Under the pieces are notes generated by a model. That model saw nothing but the letters and a program-made list of their open reading frames with translations. It was not told the origin of the DNA and made no database searches. A stretch of 64,000 bases of DNA from NCBI GenBank assembly GCA_002943765.1, contig PQWQ01000021.1:372001-436000 (forward strand), read 5' to 3'. Positions 11,405 through 22,825 of this stretch are shown here, piece after piece. Within the stretch, counting starts at the first letter, position 1, and each line of letters begins with the position of its first letter. This DNA comes from Psoroptes ovis (Eukaryota; Arthropoda; Arachnida; Sarcoptiformes; Psoroptidae). The position numbers and the translations under genes are program-made.

Positions 11405-11755
11405 AAAAAAACAAACAAAAACAATGTCACAAGTTGATTCAGAATTGATTTGACAATTCCACAATTAATTAGATCAATTTAATTGGATCTAATTCGGTGA
11501 CAATTTTTGAATGACAGAATTCCACGGAATTTCTTGGGAAATCACAGAAATTTCTCGGGAATATTATACGACAGAATCGGTGACAGATTCTCGCTGTCAA
11601 AAATTCTCGCTGAAATTTGATTAATTTTTTTTTTGTTCTTTAGGCACAAGCCTTTCATAAATTCAAAAAATTCATTTCATAGAATCGATTCTATCGATGA
11701 CATAAATGATTCGTTTCGTGAATATTCGTAGTTAGCATTTATCATCAAAGATATA

Positions 11756-11840
11756 TCAAGCTATCCCATAAGTTCTTGCCGTTTTTTAATTCTTTTTTTT
11801 TTCATTCCAAAAAATGGCAAGAACTTATGGGACAACCTAA
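11756..11840. mobile_element. Mariner-type hairpin microelement, class I
   Basis: TCAAGCTATCCCATAAGTTC...GAACTTATGGGACAACCTAA. Confidence 0.82.
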
Positions 11841-12042
11841 TAAATAAACATAAATAAACATAACATTATATTCATTGAATTTGATAAATCAAGACACAAG
11901 AAATAATCTTAATCAAGAATATTCTTGAATTTAATATTAATATTTAAAATGTTGTTGTAATAATAATAAATACAGCCTAAATAGACAATGAACACATAGA
12001 CATTTTTATGATTCATTTATTTTCATCATAATATTCAATCAT

Positions 12043-12137
12043 TTAAGTTGTCCGAAAAGTTTTGACGTTTTTTTAACATGGCGCTCTATTGATTCATTAT
12101 AATTAAAAAGCATTGAAAACTTTTCGGACAACCTCTA
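12043..12137. mobile_element. Mariner-type hairpin microelement, class II arms
   Basis: TTAAGTTGTCCGAAAAGTTTTGA...AAAACTTTTCGGACAACCTCTAA. Confidence 0.75.
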
Positions 12138-12270
12138 ATCAATTATCCTTAATAATAATAAATAAATAAATTACACATCTTTCGAATATATATGATGTAT
12201 ATGTGTATGTGAATGTGTGTGTAATGTTTAATGGTGTTTTTTTATATAATATCCATTTATTTTTCACAAT

Positions 12271-12361
12271 TTGTTTGTCCGAAAAGTTTTGTCTGTTTTT
12301 TATAGTCATCAATCAATGCCAAACATTGGTTTGATTTGATGACGAAATTTTTCGAACAACT
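12271..12361. mobile_element. Mariner-type hairpin microelement, class II arms, degenerate right arm
   Basis: TTGTTTGTCCGAAAAGTTTTG...GAAATTTTTCGAACAAC. Another right-type arm (AAAACTTTTCGGACA) at 12670-12685 could be the true partner of a longer element. Confidence 0.6.
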
Positions 12362-13493
12362 CGACGTATTTGGGAAAAATGGCTTTTTCCAGCAAACGTT
12401 TTCCCCGAATCCGCTGACGTACTGATACGTCCATTTTATCATAGGGTATGCTATGTCGGCGGCTTTTTTCGGGGTTGTAGTTCTCAATTTTCTCTACACA
12501 CACATAATATAAACCTATGAATAATTCAAAACATTTGATCATCATCGTATCGCCATCATCGTTTACAATTTCAATATTTTTGCATAATTAATGAATGAAT
12601 CAATTCTTTGTTTTTTCTGGCTAGCTGTGATTTATTTGGTTTCTTTGATTGTTCGGAATCTTTTCCGACAAAACTTTTCGGACACACACACCTCCCCACC
12701 ACCACCCGGTAATATTCCTAGTAATACAGGAAAGAAAATTTTCCGAAAATTTCTTCCGAACAAAATCGAAGCCGAGCGGAGCGCCCCCTTGAAACAAAAA
12801 CTCAAAACTAAATCTAAGCTCACTGAAACACTGATCGAGTATGCAAGCAAATAAGCAAAGAATCGAACGTCCATGATGGACAATTTTCCAAAAAAAAAAA
12901 AGTTTCTCGGAAAATTTCTCCGCTTCTCCCTTACGATCACCCCCTTACGATCAATCGACCCCTTATGTAAACATTCAATAATGCTGGGGCAATTGATTTG
13001 ACTTGGACCCTTCTTTTTTTTCGGATGAAAAGGCATTCAAAATTTTCAAATTTCTCAAAATTTGACTTTGTAATTCGTTTTTTTTTTTCAATGTTTAATA
13101 ATGTTACAAAAATCATTGATGGAAAATTTGCCCCGAGAAAAATTTGGCCCCGGTCCCTCGGACTCTAGGAGCCTCAGAATCTGAAGGTCTCAGCGCTCAC
13201 AGAGGTCCTTGTAAAACCTTAGTCTCTCCCATTCGACCATATGACGGTTATCATCATCAGCCGTTTGATGTCTTAACGCTTGTCATTGAAACGTGCAGCT
13301 GCTGCTGCTGCTGCAAGCTACAAATCCTAATCAATGTCCATGCTGTTTGAACCCATCATGCTTAGGCATTTGAACATGGCCCTGGCAATGGCTACCAACC
13401 TTAGCCATATGACGGCTGCCTGCATATGTGTGATTCAACACATATTTCTTATATTGACGCCCGTGATAATACAAGACGTTCAGTCATCCAAAG

Positions 13494-13670
13494 TCATATA
13501 ACGATAATATCTCGTCCACCATCGTCAAATGGTCGTACCATCTTAGCAGCTTGGCGTCTACCATCTCTTGGAGCCATCCATCCTCCTTGGCCTTCATTTC
13601 GTTTCGAGGCCACCCGGTTGGCCAAATCATTCATCAATTCATTTTGTTTCAAAAACGGTTCTTCATTCAT
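13494..13670 (-). CDS. Short unidentified ORF, 58 codons
   Basis: ATG at 13670 with A at -3, stop TGA at 13494. The 58 residues are mostly charged and polar with Gly and Arg (e.g. GQGGWMAPRDGRRQAAKMV) and no membrane segment. Codon choice (GAT, GGA, CGA, CCA, TTG) resembles that of the receptor exon more than random AT-rich DNA. No acceptor or donor is obvious, and I do not recognise the protein. It could be a gene remnant or an antisense chance ORF in the GC-richer island. Confidence 0.2.
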   Translation of the reverse strand: MNEEPFLKQNELMNDLANRVASKRNEGQGGWMAPRDGRRQAAKMVRPFDDGGRDIIVI

Positions 13671-13949
13671 AATGTCGATAATGTTATTTATTTTTATCCA
13701 TAAAATCGAATGATAATATAATTAGATTAACATATTATGGGAATAAGATGGAAAGAAATTTTCCAAAAAGAAAAATTTTTAAAATTTAAATTTGTCCAAA
13801 AAAGAAAGAAAGAAAAGAAAAGAAAATTTATTCATTTGAATTCAATTGAATTCATTTCATTTCAATTCCTTCCATTTTTCCATTCAAAAATTTCATTCAA
13901 TTTTCATTCAACTTTTGAATTTTAATATTTTTGAATTTTGAAAGCCCAA

Positions 13950-14030
13950 TTAGATTGTCCGAAAAGTTTTGGCCAATTTTCCTGAACATTTCCGCTGACG
14001 AAGCAGAATGAACTTTTCGGACATACTCAA
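13950..14030 (+). mobile_element. Mariner-type hairpin microelement, class II
   Basis: TTAGATTGTCCGAAAAGTTTTGGCC...GCAGAATGAACTTTTCGGACATACTCAA. Shares the TTTCCGCTGACGAAGC centre with the copy at 18616. Confidence 0.8.
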
Positions 14031-14897
14031 TAATAAATAAATTCAAAAAAAAAAATTGGATTTTCATCTCTCTCATTTGGCTGCTTTTCCATATTTTGCA
14101 GAAAATCCAATTGAACATATTCGAAATTGAACACAAATGTTTTTGCAATTGCAATATGGTAGAAATTATGAGATGAAAAATCTCTTAATAAAATTTCTGT
14201 CGAAGAAAATTTTGCAAAAATCTTAAAGAATTTGAAAGAATCGATCAACTTTGACAGCCCAAAATTTCTTCAGAGTATTTCTCTGGTCTTTGTTTGAAGT
14301 CAAGCGATTTCTATTCGACGATCAAGTCCACGACCAGTATGAATCTATGACCCTTTGAATACCTGTGACCCTTTTGGTTTTTTAGATTTTCTGATTTTGC
14401 CTTTGATCGAATTCATATGTGAGAATCTACATGTGAGGATTAATCGTGAGAGCATTAAAATCAAATCGAATTCTCGAAAGGTTGAGAAGCACTGTACACG
14501 CTATGATGGCAGTGAACAAATTTTTAAAAATTTTCCCAGGAAATATTCTGGGAAAATTTTTTACAAAGAAATATTTTGTTAATTTTTGTAAATTTTGAAA
14601 ATTGAAAATTTTTTCATTCAAAAAAAAAAAAAAAAAAAAGGATTTTGAATACATTTATTCTATCTAAATTGAATTATATTAAGCCAAATATGATGATGAT
14701 GATGATGATGAATATGATCATTCAATTCTATCCAATTTCAAAAAGGGTTAAAGAATTTTCATTTTTTTTTTATTATTTTCTCTAAAAATCAAAACACGGG
14801 AAAAATTTAATCAAAATTTCTTTGAAAAAATATTTTCTATGAATGAATACCATTCAAATTCTTTATGACAAACATTGAACATGACTTCAAACTGACT

Positions 14898-15082
14898 CAG
14901 TGATTCTCAACCATTGTTCCAGTAAAGTTCCGCAATACTTTAGTATTCCGCCAGATTTTGCCAAAATTTTCGCGAAATCTAACTCATTCCTTTACTTTTG
15001 GTGTGCCGCACAAATTTTTCGATAATAAAGACTATTATACTGGTTTACCAGGTTGCCGCAGCAAAAAGGTTGAGAACCACTG
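14898..15082. mobile_element. hAT-like inverted-repeat element
   Basis: CAGTGATTCTCAACC...GGTTGAGAACCACTG, 185 bp. Confidence 0.72.
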
Positions 15083-15285
15083 ACTTTATTCCAGTCATTC
15101 ATTGAAAGAATATTCTGGTGTATTATGGAATGAATGAATGAATTCAATGGATTTTTCGAGATTCCAAATAGATTTGAAAATTCTGTAATTAAATTTTTTT
15201 TGAAATTGAAATTGAATCGCGTATGAATTGAATGGAAAGAATTTCTTTGGAAATTTTTTTTTCGATTGAAAAAAAAGTACATTTA

Positions 15286-15502
15286 CAGTGATTCTCAAAG
15301 TGTAGGAGCCAAATCGTTCGAAATTTCGTTCGTTCATGGACTCACTGATGTGCTTGATTTAGCGATGGGCCGTAATGGTCCTCAGGTCCATGAGCTATGA
15401 AAATTCTGAAGAGGGTTGGCTGGTGGTGAAAGATACTTTTTTTTTTTTTGGTAAAAGTGTGCGATGGCCCCCCTCTAAAAAAATAAAGGTTGAGAATCAC
15501 TG
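15286..15502. mobile_element. hAT-like inverted-repeat element
   Basis: CAGTGATTCTCAAAGT...AGGTTGAGAATCACTG, 217 bp. Confidence 0.7.
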
Positions 15503-15663
15503 TAATGTGCGAAAGAAAAAAAACAAAATCTTTCCATTCATTCATTCATTCGAAATTTTCAAAGAATTTATGGAAAATGAATTTTTTCAATTTTCGAACA
15601 AAATTCATTGCCAATTTGAAAATGTTGAATAACATTTTGTAAATAAACATTCATTGACACATT

Positions 15664-15850
15664 CAGTGTTTCTCAACCTTTTTTTTGGGTTGTTTGCGGT
15701 ACAAAATTTGGAAAATTTCAAAATTTGGCGCCACGCACCAAGTAATAAAGGATTATGAGTGTGATATGCATATTTCCACAGCAAATTTGGCTACGGCAAA
15801 CACAAAAGTGTTGCAGCGTTGCACACACCTAGTTCAGTTGAGAATCACTG
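15664..15850. mobile_element. hAT-like inverted-repeat element
   Basis: CAGTGTTTCTCAACC...CAGTTGAGAATCACTG, 187 bp. Third of three in under 1 kb. Confidence 0.72.
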
Positions 15851-15946
15851 TATCATTAACATTATTAACAAATGTGATCATCAATAAAATGTGTACACGA
15901 TAATTAAATTCTGTTCCATTTTTTTTAACGGTGTTCGTTGTTTATA

Positions 15947-16028
15947 ATAGGTTGTCCGGAAAGTTCTGGCCGATTATATTGAAGGAAATCATAAAATAAT
16001 CGGCAAGAATTTATCGGACAACGATAAT
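15947..16028 (-). mobile_element. Mariner-type hairpin, mixed arms with class III core
   Basis: Left arm ATAGGTTGTCCGGAAAGTTC, right arm GAATTTATCGGACAAC. Core GATTATATTGAAGGAAATC is a diverged reverse class III core. Confidence 0.75.
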
Positions 16029-16499
16029 ATTTGTATTTGTATCGTAAACGATTTTACATGAAAATTAAATTAAATTTTAATTACTCATTCGCTTAATCGA
16101 CTAATTAGAAATATTTGTATAATTACAATTTAGATTTAATTACACTTGTACTAATTTAAAAAAAAACATTATCCATTTTCAAATGATAGGAATCAATTAA
16201 GTGTATAAGTCACTTAATGATTTGCTTGTTTTTTTTAATGTTTTTTGATTGGTAAAATTTTGAAAATTTCAAATTTTCAAAATTCGAATGTTTTTGAGCC
16301 CACGAAAGGGTTGTACGATGGGTTAATACCCATAGAGAGCAACCCAGAGGGGTTGGTGTTGTTCAAAGAATTATTATCGTTAGAGGTTATTCAAAGGGTC
16401 ATCGAAAGGGTTATTTGAAAAGGGGTTGTTCACAGAGTTTGTGTCGATTCTGTTTTTAATGATTTTAATTTTCCAAATTTTTTTCTTTCTTCCAAACAG

Positions 16500-17273
16500 T
16501 GATATGTACCGTTTATGCGGTCATGACCCGTAACATTCCCGAAGCTTTCAATGAATCGAAATTTATCGGTTTCACTATGTACACTACTTGTATTATTTGG
16601 TTGGCATTCGTTCCGATTTATTTTACATCATCACAAAGTAATCATATTGCATTGAATTTGACAACATTGTCCATATCGATATCGTTGAGTGCCACTGTAA
16701 CACTGCTATGTCTATTTACACCCAAGTTGTACATAATTCTGTTGCATCCGGAGAAAAATATCCGGCAATCAGTGATGATGCCACAGCAGAAATATTCAAC
16801 AATTATTCCGCTGAAACAGCAACAACAGCAGCAGCCGCAAATGATGAATCAACATCATCAATCATCAATGCGATTGACCACGATGGCCAACAATAATCAA
16901 CAGCAACAGCTACAACAGCATCAGCTACAGTCACAATCACAGTTACAAATCAACAGATGTGATAATGAGAATAAAATCACTAAATCATCAACAACAATGA
17001 ACATAGTTGTTAGTGCATCATTACCTTCGGCGGCGACAGTAGCGCCGCCGCCGCCACCATCAATCACTACACCAACATCTTCGTCGTTTGAATCATCATC
17101 GACTACAGCGATTGCTGCTGCTACTGCGGCATTGGCCGCATCCGACAATCTCAACGATCAATCGACGATTGGTCAAAGTGCCAAAATGTGTGACGCATCA
17201 GCGATCAACAACAGCACCAGCGATGGCCGCAACATTTCCACGAACAAAGTCGATTCATCCACACAATCCGATG
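16500..17273 (+). CDS. mGluR: Metabotropic glutamate receptor, TM6-TM7 and C-tail exon
   Basis: Class C G-protein-coupled receptor for glutamate; acts at the plasma membrane of neurons. The exon opens after a pyrimidine-rich acceptor (TTTCTTTCTTCCAAACAG) and begins with two bases of a split codon. The frame then reads ICTVYAV (end of TM5), TRNIPEAFNESK (intracellular loop 3), FIGFTMYTTCIIWLAFVPIYF (TM6), a short loop, and TLSISISLSATVTLL...PKLYIILLHPE (TM7). These are signature segments of mGluRs; the PKLYIILxxPExNxRQS end is like the insect receptor. About 165 further residues form a low-complexity cytosolic tail: poly-Gln, poly-Pro, Ser/Thr and Ala runs. I end the exon at the GT of ATG|GTAATG (phase 1). 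This donor is not strong, and read-through would stop at 17422. The ligand-binding and TM1-5 exons lie outside or upstream and were not found. Confidence 0.88.
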
Positions 17274-17604
17274 GTAATGTATGGATTACGTTTGTTTTTG
17301 TTTTTTTTTCTTTGATTTTGAATTCTCAAATATTGCGCAATCACCAAGAATATCCTCCAAAAATTGAACGAGGAAAATGTTTCCGGAAAAATTCACGGGA
17401 AAATTCCGGTAAATTTCCATAAATCCCATGAATCCTCGAAAATTTTAAAATATTCATAAACACTCATAAATAACGTAAAATTCTTCGAATTTATTCGAAA
17501 AATTTAATTTAAAAAAATTTAAATCATGAATTTGTACATTTGTTAATCCTTTACAAGTGTCCAATTCATGAGCGTCGTATTCTTTACAATTTGCATAATC
17601 TCCA

Positions 17605-17730
17605 GGTAAAATTTCCCGGGGAATCGGTAAATTTTACCTGAAGATTTATCGAGGGGAAATTTCGGAAAATTCTTCGCCAGAAAATTTACGGGAAAATTAC
17701 AGGAAAAATTTACGGGAAAATTTCCTCGAT
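17605..17730. repeat. Array of the AAATTTCC/GGAAA palindromic word
   Basis: Units GTAAAATTTCCCGGG, GGGGAAATTTCGG, GGGAAAATTACAGG, with both strands equally represented. Confidence 0.6.
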
Positions 17731-17894
17731 ATTTGCATCCGAAAAAAAATTAATCAAAAAATAAATCGAAATCAACAATCTTCGTATATCTGCATGTGAA
17801 TCGAAATTGAAAAATGAAAATGGAAAATTATTCATTATTTTTCAAATCGATTCATTTATCATCATCATCATCATCATTTTTTTTTTTCAAAATA

Positions 17895-17977
17895 TTAGGT
17901 TGTCCGAAAAGTTCATTCCACTCATTTACAACAGAGTTGCTTGATGAAAATCGGCTAGAACTTTTCGGACAACCTAA
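17895..17977 (-). mobile_element. Mariner-type hairpin microelement, class II, reverse orientation
   Basis: TTAGGTTGTCCGAAAAGTTCATTCC...GGCTAGAACTTTTCGGACAACCTAA. It is the complement arrangement of the copy at 18616. Confidence 0.85.
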
Positions 17978-18341
17978 ATAGTAAAAAATTGAATGAAATT
18001 CGATTGAAATGAAATGAAATGAAAAAATAAAATGTTTCAAAGCCAAATAAGCAAATGAATGAATCTAATGCACACACTGTATGGGAGCGAATTTCTTGCA
18101 GCAAAAGAAAAATACAATCAAAACACACATATATACATAAGAATCCTATTTAATATTCTGTATGCATATTTTCGATAAATGCCATTTTTTTTTCGTTAAC
18201 GAAAAAAAAATGAAATTTTAGATGAGGAGGAGGAGGAGGAGGAGGAATGAAAAAAAAATTTTGAGTGCCACAAAGCAGTCGGAACGTTTCGTCTGTTTTA
18301 GCTCTCACACTGCCAGCGTTTGTATTATTAGTGTTAGAAAT

Positions 18342-18360
18342 GCCCGAGCGAAACTCGGGC
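18342..18360. other. GC hairpin GCCCGAG-N5-CTCGGGC
   Basis: Perfect 7-bp stem with a 5-base loop. The same stem occurs at 60878-60896. Confidence 0.5.
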
Positions 18361-18615
18361 TGAGCAGTTAGAATGTGAAAAACTTTGAACGTAATCATCA
18401 CGTTTCGTAACGGTTTGCCGATCGGATTACTTAATTTTTTTTATGCTTTTTCTACTTTATTTTTTTTGCAAAAATAATGAATTTGTATTTTTTACATTTT
18501 TTTTCTATCATTGATTTCAATGATGATCATATAAAATATCATTATTTTATTTCATTTTATCAATATGAACTATCAAATGAAGCAGAATTGGTCTATTTTC
18601 TTTTTTATCCATACA

Positions 18616-18695
18616 TTAGGTTGTCCGAAAAGTTCTGGCCAATTTTCATGAGCATTATCACTGACGAAGCGGAATGAACTTTTCGGACAACCTAT
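18616..18695 (+). mobile_element. Mariner-type hairpin microelement, class II
   Basis: TTAGGTTGTCCGAAAAGTTC...GCGGAATGAACTTTTCGGACAACCTA, core GGCCAATTTTCATGAGC. Confidence 0.87.
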
Positions 18696-19170
18696 ATATT
18701 ATAAAATATGTCTATTTTTTCTGAATGAAAAAATTTTTTTTTTTGCTGATTAAAATAAATTTCATTTTGGAAATTTTCGGGGGAAAAGTTTGAGAAATTT
18801 CCCCCGAAAATTTCCCCAATATTTTCAATCATCTATGAATGACCCACGTTATTTTCTTACCCTCCATTGCCCCTCGTTGAATTCTCAAGTTTTTCTTGAT
18901 TTGGTGTCGCCCCCCAAACTTCTCATACCCTACCACCACTTGAAAATTGTTGAAAATGCAAATATTCGAATTCGAATTCAGAAATGGCCAGAAATGTCTT
19001 GGGTCCAAAAAGCCTCTCTATTCAATGAAGAGAGCATCTATTTAATGGATCTGTATTTGAATTGAAAGGCACCTACGCAATCGCTACCTTAAAACAAAGA
19101 CTTTGGCTGTTTATCGCTGGAATTATTCATGCTGAGAGCACCTTCGAGTACAGCATTGAAGGCAACTTCT

Positions 19171-19372
19171 AGGAACCTCTTGAAACCTATCGGAAGCTCT
19201 TCGAACCTTTCGGAACCTTTTTGAAACCCTCGAAGCCTCTTGGAGTCCCCGAAATTCCTCGGGACCTTTAGAAACCTCTCCGATTCTCGTTGAACCTCTT
19301 GGAGCCTTTTACAACCTCTCACAACCTCTTGGAACCTTTTAGAACCTCTGGCAACCTCTTGGAACCTTGTAC
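19171..19372. repeat. Tandem array with 10-bp period, unit GAACCTCTTG
   Basis: About 20 degenerate units in register: GAAACCTATC, GGAAGCTCTT, CGAACCTTTC, GGAACCTTTT and so on to CAACCTCTTG, GAACCTTGTA. Because 10 is not a multiple of 3, the array creates long heptad-like false ORFs on both strands. Confidence 0.85.
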
Positions 19373-20149
19373 AAACGAGGAGCCTTCGGAGCATGAACCT
19401 TCAAAAAAAAAATGTCGAGGAAACCTTTCAAGTAACCTTCCCCAAAAGAGAACCTCCAGGGAAAACATATTCAAAAAAAAAAAAAAAAAAAAAATGAAAA
19501 TCAATTTATTTTATTTTTTTTTGGAAAATTTGTTTGTTTTGAACATTTTTTTTATTCCTTCTCCTCTTTCTATTCCTCCTCCTCCCCCTCCTCATTACCC
19601 ACCAACAACCCCCTTCTTCTTGCGTCCCCTTTACCCCTTCTTTGATTAATTGAAATAATTTGATTTTCATTGTTTTTCATTGGGACTCGGTGAAATTAAA
19701 CCGGTCGGTCCATCAACCGATCCAATCAGGGTGGTTCGCCCTGAAAATTCTCGAATTTTGGCTTTTTCGAATTTTTTTTTCGAGAGTTTTTCGCAGTGAT
19801 TTTTCGGAAATTTTCTCCCACCCAAATTTTCGGGAACATTTCCCCATCTCAAATCATGTTTATTCACCAGAAATTTTCGGAAAATTTTGTGGTTTTTCAG
19901 GGTAATAAATAAACAAAACAAAAACAAACAAATGGCAACCGAAAATTAGCGGAAAAAAAAACAATTAAAAACAATTTATAATAACCACCATTGTTGAAGT
20001 GTGCCCACAAACAAAGTGAAGCTGAGAGTGGGCAGGGGGTGCTAAAATAAACAATAAAATAAACAAAATACTCTTCCACCTTCCTCTCTGCCACATCTTC
20101 ACCAATGGCCATGGCTTATCGTCGAGAACCTGGTGGCAGCAGTTTAGGT

Positions 20150-20292
20150 CAGCGGTTCACAACCAACGGTACTGTGGCTAGCAGTTTTTATGCGGCCAAA
20201 TTCGACAGGCAGAATTGTTTTTATGCGGCCAAATTTCGTCAATTTTTAAGTGTCGTAGCACCAAAAAAAAAAAAAACGGTTGAGAACCACTG
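20150..20292. mobile_element. hAT-like inverted-repeat element
   Basis: CAGCGGTTCACAACC...CGGTTGAGAACCACTG, 143 bp. Contains two copies of a TTTTTATGCGGCCAAATT word. Confidence 0.65.
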
Positions 20293-20717
20293 GTTTTTTA
20301 TTTTTTCTCCCCTTTTATTCTACACTTGCAAAACAAAAACAAAAAAAAAATAATGAAAAATAATCAGGGAAATTTTTCAGGGAATTTACAGGGAAATTTC
20401 CCTGATTTATTTTGTTCCAAATAAATATTGTATTAAATCGATGATGATGCTAATGATAATCGAAATAAATGCTGCACAGAAAAAAAAATTGATGAAATCA
20501 AAATAATGATGATGATGATGATGGTAATAACAAATGTAAACAAAGTGAGAGAAAAAAATTCATAAAATAATTCATTTTGTATTTGAAGAGCTCATCATCA
20601 TGAGTTATATCGAGGCATTCTTGATTGATTTACTATGGTTCTCATCCATTGGCCGCGGTTTATCATTGAAAAGAGAATCAGTGTTTCTCAACTGAACTGT
20701 ATCGCTGAAATCGAAAG

Positions 20718-20845
20718 AAAAAAAATTGGAAAATTTCCGAAAATTTTTTTCCAGAAAATTTCTTTTCTGGAAAATTTCTCCCGAAAATTTGCTGGAAAAA
20801 ATCGTTTCTGGAAATTTTTCGGGGAAAATTTTCCTTGAAAAATTC
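20718..20845. repeat. Array of the AAATTTCC/GGAAA palindromic word
   Basis: About ten units such as GGAAAATTTCCGAAAAT and CCAGAAAATTTC, followed directly by a CTC repeat. Confidence 0.65.
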
Positions 20846-20851
20846 GAAATT

Positions 20852-20880
20852 TCTCCTCCTCCTCCTCCTCCTCCTCCTCC
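20852..20880. repeat. (CTC)n microsatellite
   Basis: Nine to ten uninterrupted CTC/TCC units. Confidence 0.9.
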
Positions 20881-21507
20881 GCATCCAAGAAATGTCATTA
20901 AAATACTTTAAATTAAGATTAAATGAATTCCACCAACACCATTACCACCAGCACCACCATCCCCACCAACACCACCACCAGCACATTCCAATGAATCTCA
21001 CAGATTTTCCAATATGTGTTTCAGGGATCATCAGCGATGAAGAACAAATTTGTCAAAGTAATTTTCGAATTTTCAAACGACACATTCCAGACGCCATTGG
21101 TGCCCTACGATACCCGTTCATCGATGGTGTTACGATGGATTCGTTCATTTCAAGCACCCATACCCTTACACTTAATTTATGGATGGCTCCTTTCTCTATT
21201 TTCTGGAAATTCTTCAATTTTTTAAATGAATATAAATTAAAAAATTTAAATTGAACATTTTCATTCAGATTTTAAGATAATTTGTTTTTCTTGTAAATTT
21301 CTGGAAATTTTCTTTTTGTTTCTCGGGAAATTTCTTCAAATTCTTCAGGATCATTCATTAATTTTGTTACTAATCGATTTTTTTTTTTTTTTTTTTGTTT
21401 CGTAATTCACCAAGTGTCTGGCTCAATTATTGATATAAATCAATCGTAGCCCGAATATACCATGGCTTAATGGTCACGTTTTGTGGGGTGTAATGAAAAA
21501 AAAAAAA

Positions 21508-21602
21508 TTCCAGAAATTTTCTAGTGGAGAAATTTTCCAGAAAAAAATTTCGCGGGAAAATTTCCAAGAAAAATTTTTTTGGTGAGAAAAATATTTCTGG
21601 AA
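21508..21602. repeat. Array of the AAATTTCC/GGAAA palindromic word
   Basis: CCAGAAATTTTCTAGTGG, GAAATTTTCCAG and GGGAAAATTTCC units. Confidence 0.6.
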
Positions 21603-22193
21603 TTTCATGTCGTGATTTCATTCATTACCCTGCTCACAAAATTTTTTGCCAAAATTCATTTATATTGATTTTGATCAATTGGCCGTTGATCATTGAATCA
21701 TTGGATCATCATCAATGAATCTGAATTCGAAATGATCAAATGTAATTAAATTTCATTCGATTCAATTACAATTGAACTGATATTGATTGATTGATTGTCC
21801 ACGAATCAAATCGTAATGATGCGCAATTGGAAATCTAATGAAGATTCGGCCCCATTGTTCCCCTATTCAAGACAATGTTTAATGAGATGATATTTGAGTC
21901 TTTGGAAGCTTTCTCACATTAATCACGTTCTCAAAATTTGAATGTCATCCTCGGGAGAGAGGGTAGGGATTTGGAGGAGGGAAACTTTTCTGAAAATTTC
22001 TTAAAACTTGGAAAAAGTTTCCCAGAAACAAATCTTTCTCCAATCTTCCCCCCTGGTTGAATGATAAATCTACCCCTTTTGTCTTTACTTGATGCTGACG
22101 TATGCCAGCACGCACAACGAGTAACAAAAAGAGAGGAGGAGGAGGAGGAAGAGGGGAAGGGATTGCCAAAAACAAAAAAATGAAAATAAATTA

Positions 22194-22274
22194 TTAGGTT
22201 GTCCAATAAGTTCTTGACGATTTTCTCATAATTCGCTACGATATAATCGGCAAAAAATTTTTCGGACAAGCTAA
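22194..22274 (+). mobile_element. Mariner-type hairpin, mixed arms with class III core
   Basis: Left arm TTAGGTTGTCCAATAAGTTC, right arm TTTTTCGGACAAGCTAA. Core CGCTACGATATAATCGGCAA. Confidence 0.78.
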
Positions 22275-22745
22275 TAAATGAAAATCAAACCCCATACACG
22301 CACACATGCAAATCTCATGGGACTCATTGATTCATTGATGATGATTTTCAATCAGAAAAATTTTTTGGTAAATTTCGGGAAATTTTTTTCCCATAAATTT
22401 TCTGATTTTTTCGGGTAAATTTCCCGAGATTTTTCTGGAATTTTTTTTTTTCAATTTTCAATGATTATCCTCCATGTACCCACATATATCACCGATCGAG
22501 GATATCAATTGCATCACAGATGAGTGATTCAGTCTTGATTTGTTTTACCTTGAACACATATTCATCATCATACCTACACAGTGAATATGATTCAAGAATT
22601 TTTCGGATGCTCCGATTCTGCCAAAACCGTGTCTGTGACGGGCAATTTTGCCCGTATGTTTGTGTAGATTTTCAATTTCAGCCAGCTGTTTAGAAGAGAA
22701 AAAAATTTGAATTCCTTGAATTTCGACAGTGAAGACAACATTTTT

Positions 22746-22825
22746 GAGGCTGTCCGAAAAGTTTGTTCGGTGTGTTCGCTGTGAAATTGCGACTCGGAAA
22801 TCCGTACGAACTTTTCGGACAATCG
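22746..22825. mobile_element. Mariner-type hairpin microelement, class II arms
   Basis: GAGGCTGTCCGAAAAGTTTGTTCGG...CGAACTTTTCGGACAATC. Confidence 0.75.

Larger units (their letters stand above)
11405..16499. other. Non-coding stretch upstream of the mGluR exon
   Basis: Holds mariner-type and hAT-like elements. A more GC-rich island lies at 13140-13720. It contains a CTG run (about 13299-13313) and a repeated word CATATGACGG (about 13239 and 13407). No splice-bounded exon was found. 16310-16440 is a degenerate run of (A)AGGGTT/GGGGTT words. Confidence 0.45.

Noticed and set aside
13144..13713. Two plus-strand ORFs in the GC-richer island
   Set aside because: Codon choice and residue pattern are not protein-like (runs of Cys from a CTG repeat), and there are no splice sites.
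19089..19394. 101-codon minus ORF and overlapping plus ORF with coiled-coil-like heptads
   Set aside because: Both are by-products of the 10-bp repeat, open on both strands without coding signal.
20835..21004. Upstream half of the open frame with Leu and His runs
   Set aside because: It comes from the CTC repeat and a CACCA-rich stretch, not from coding sequence.
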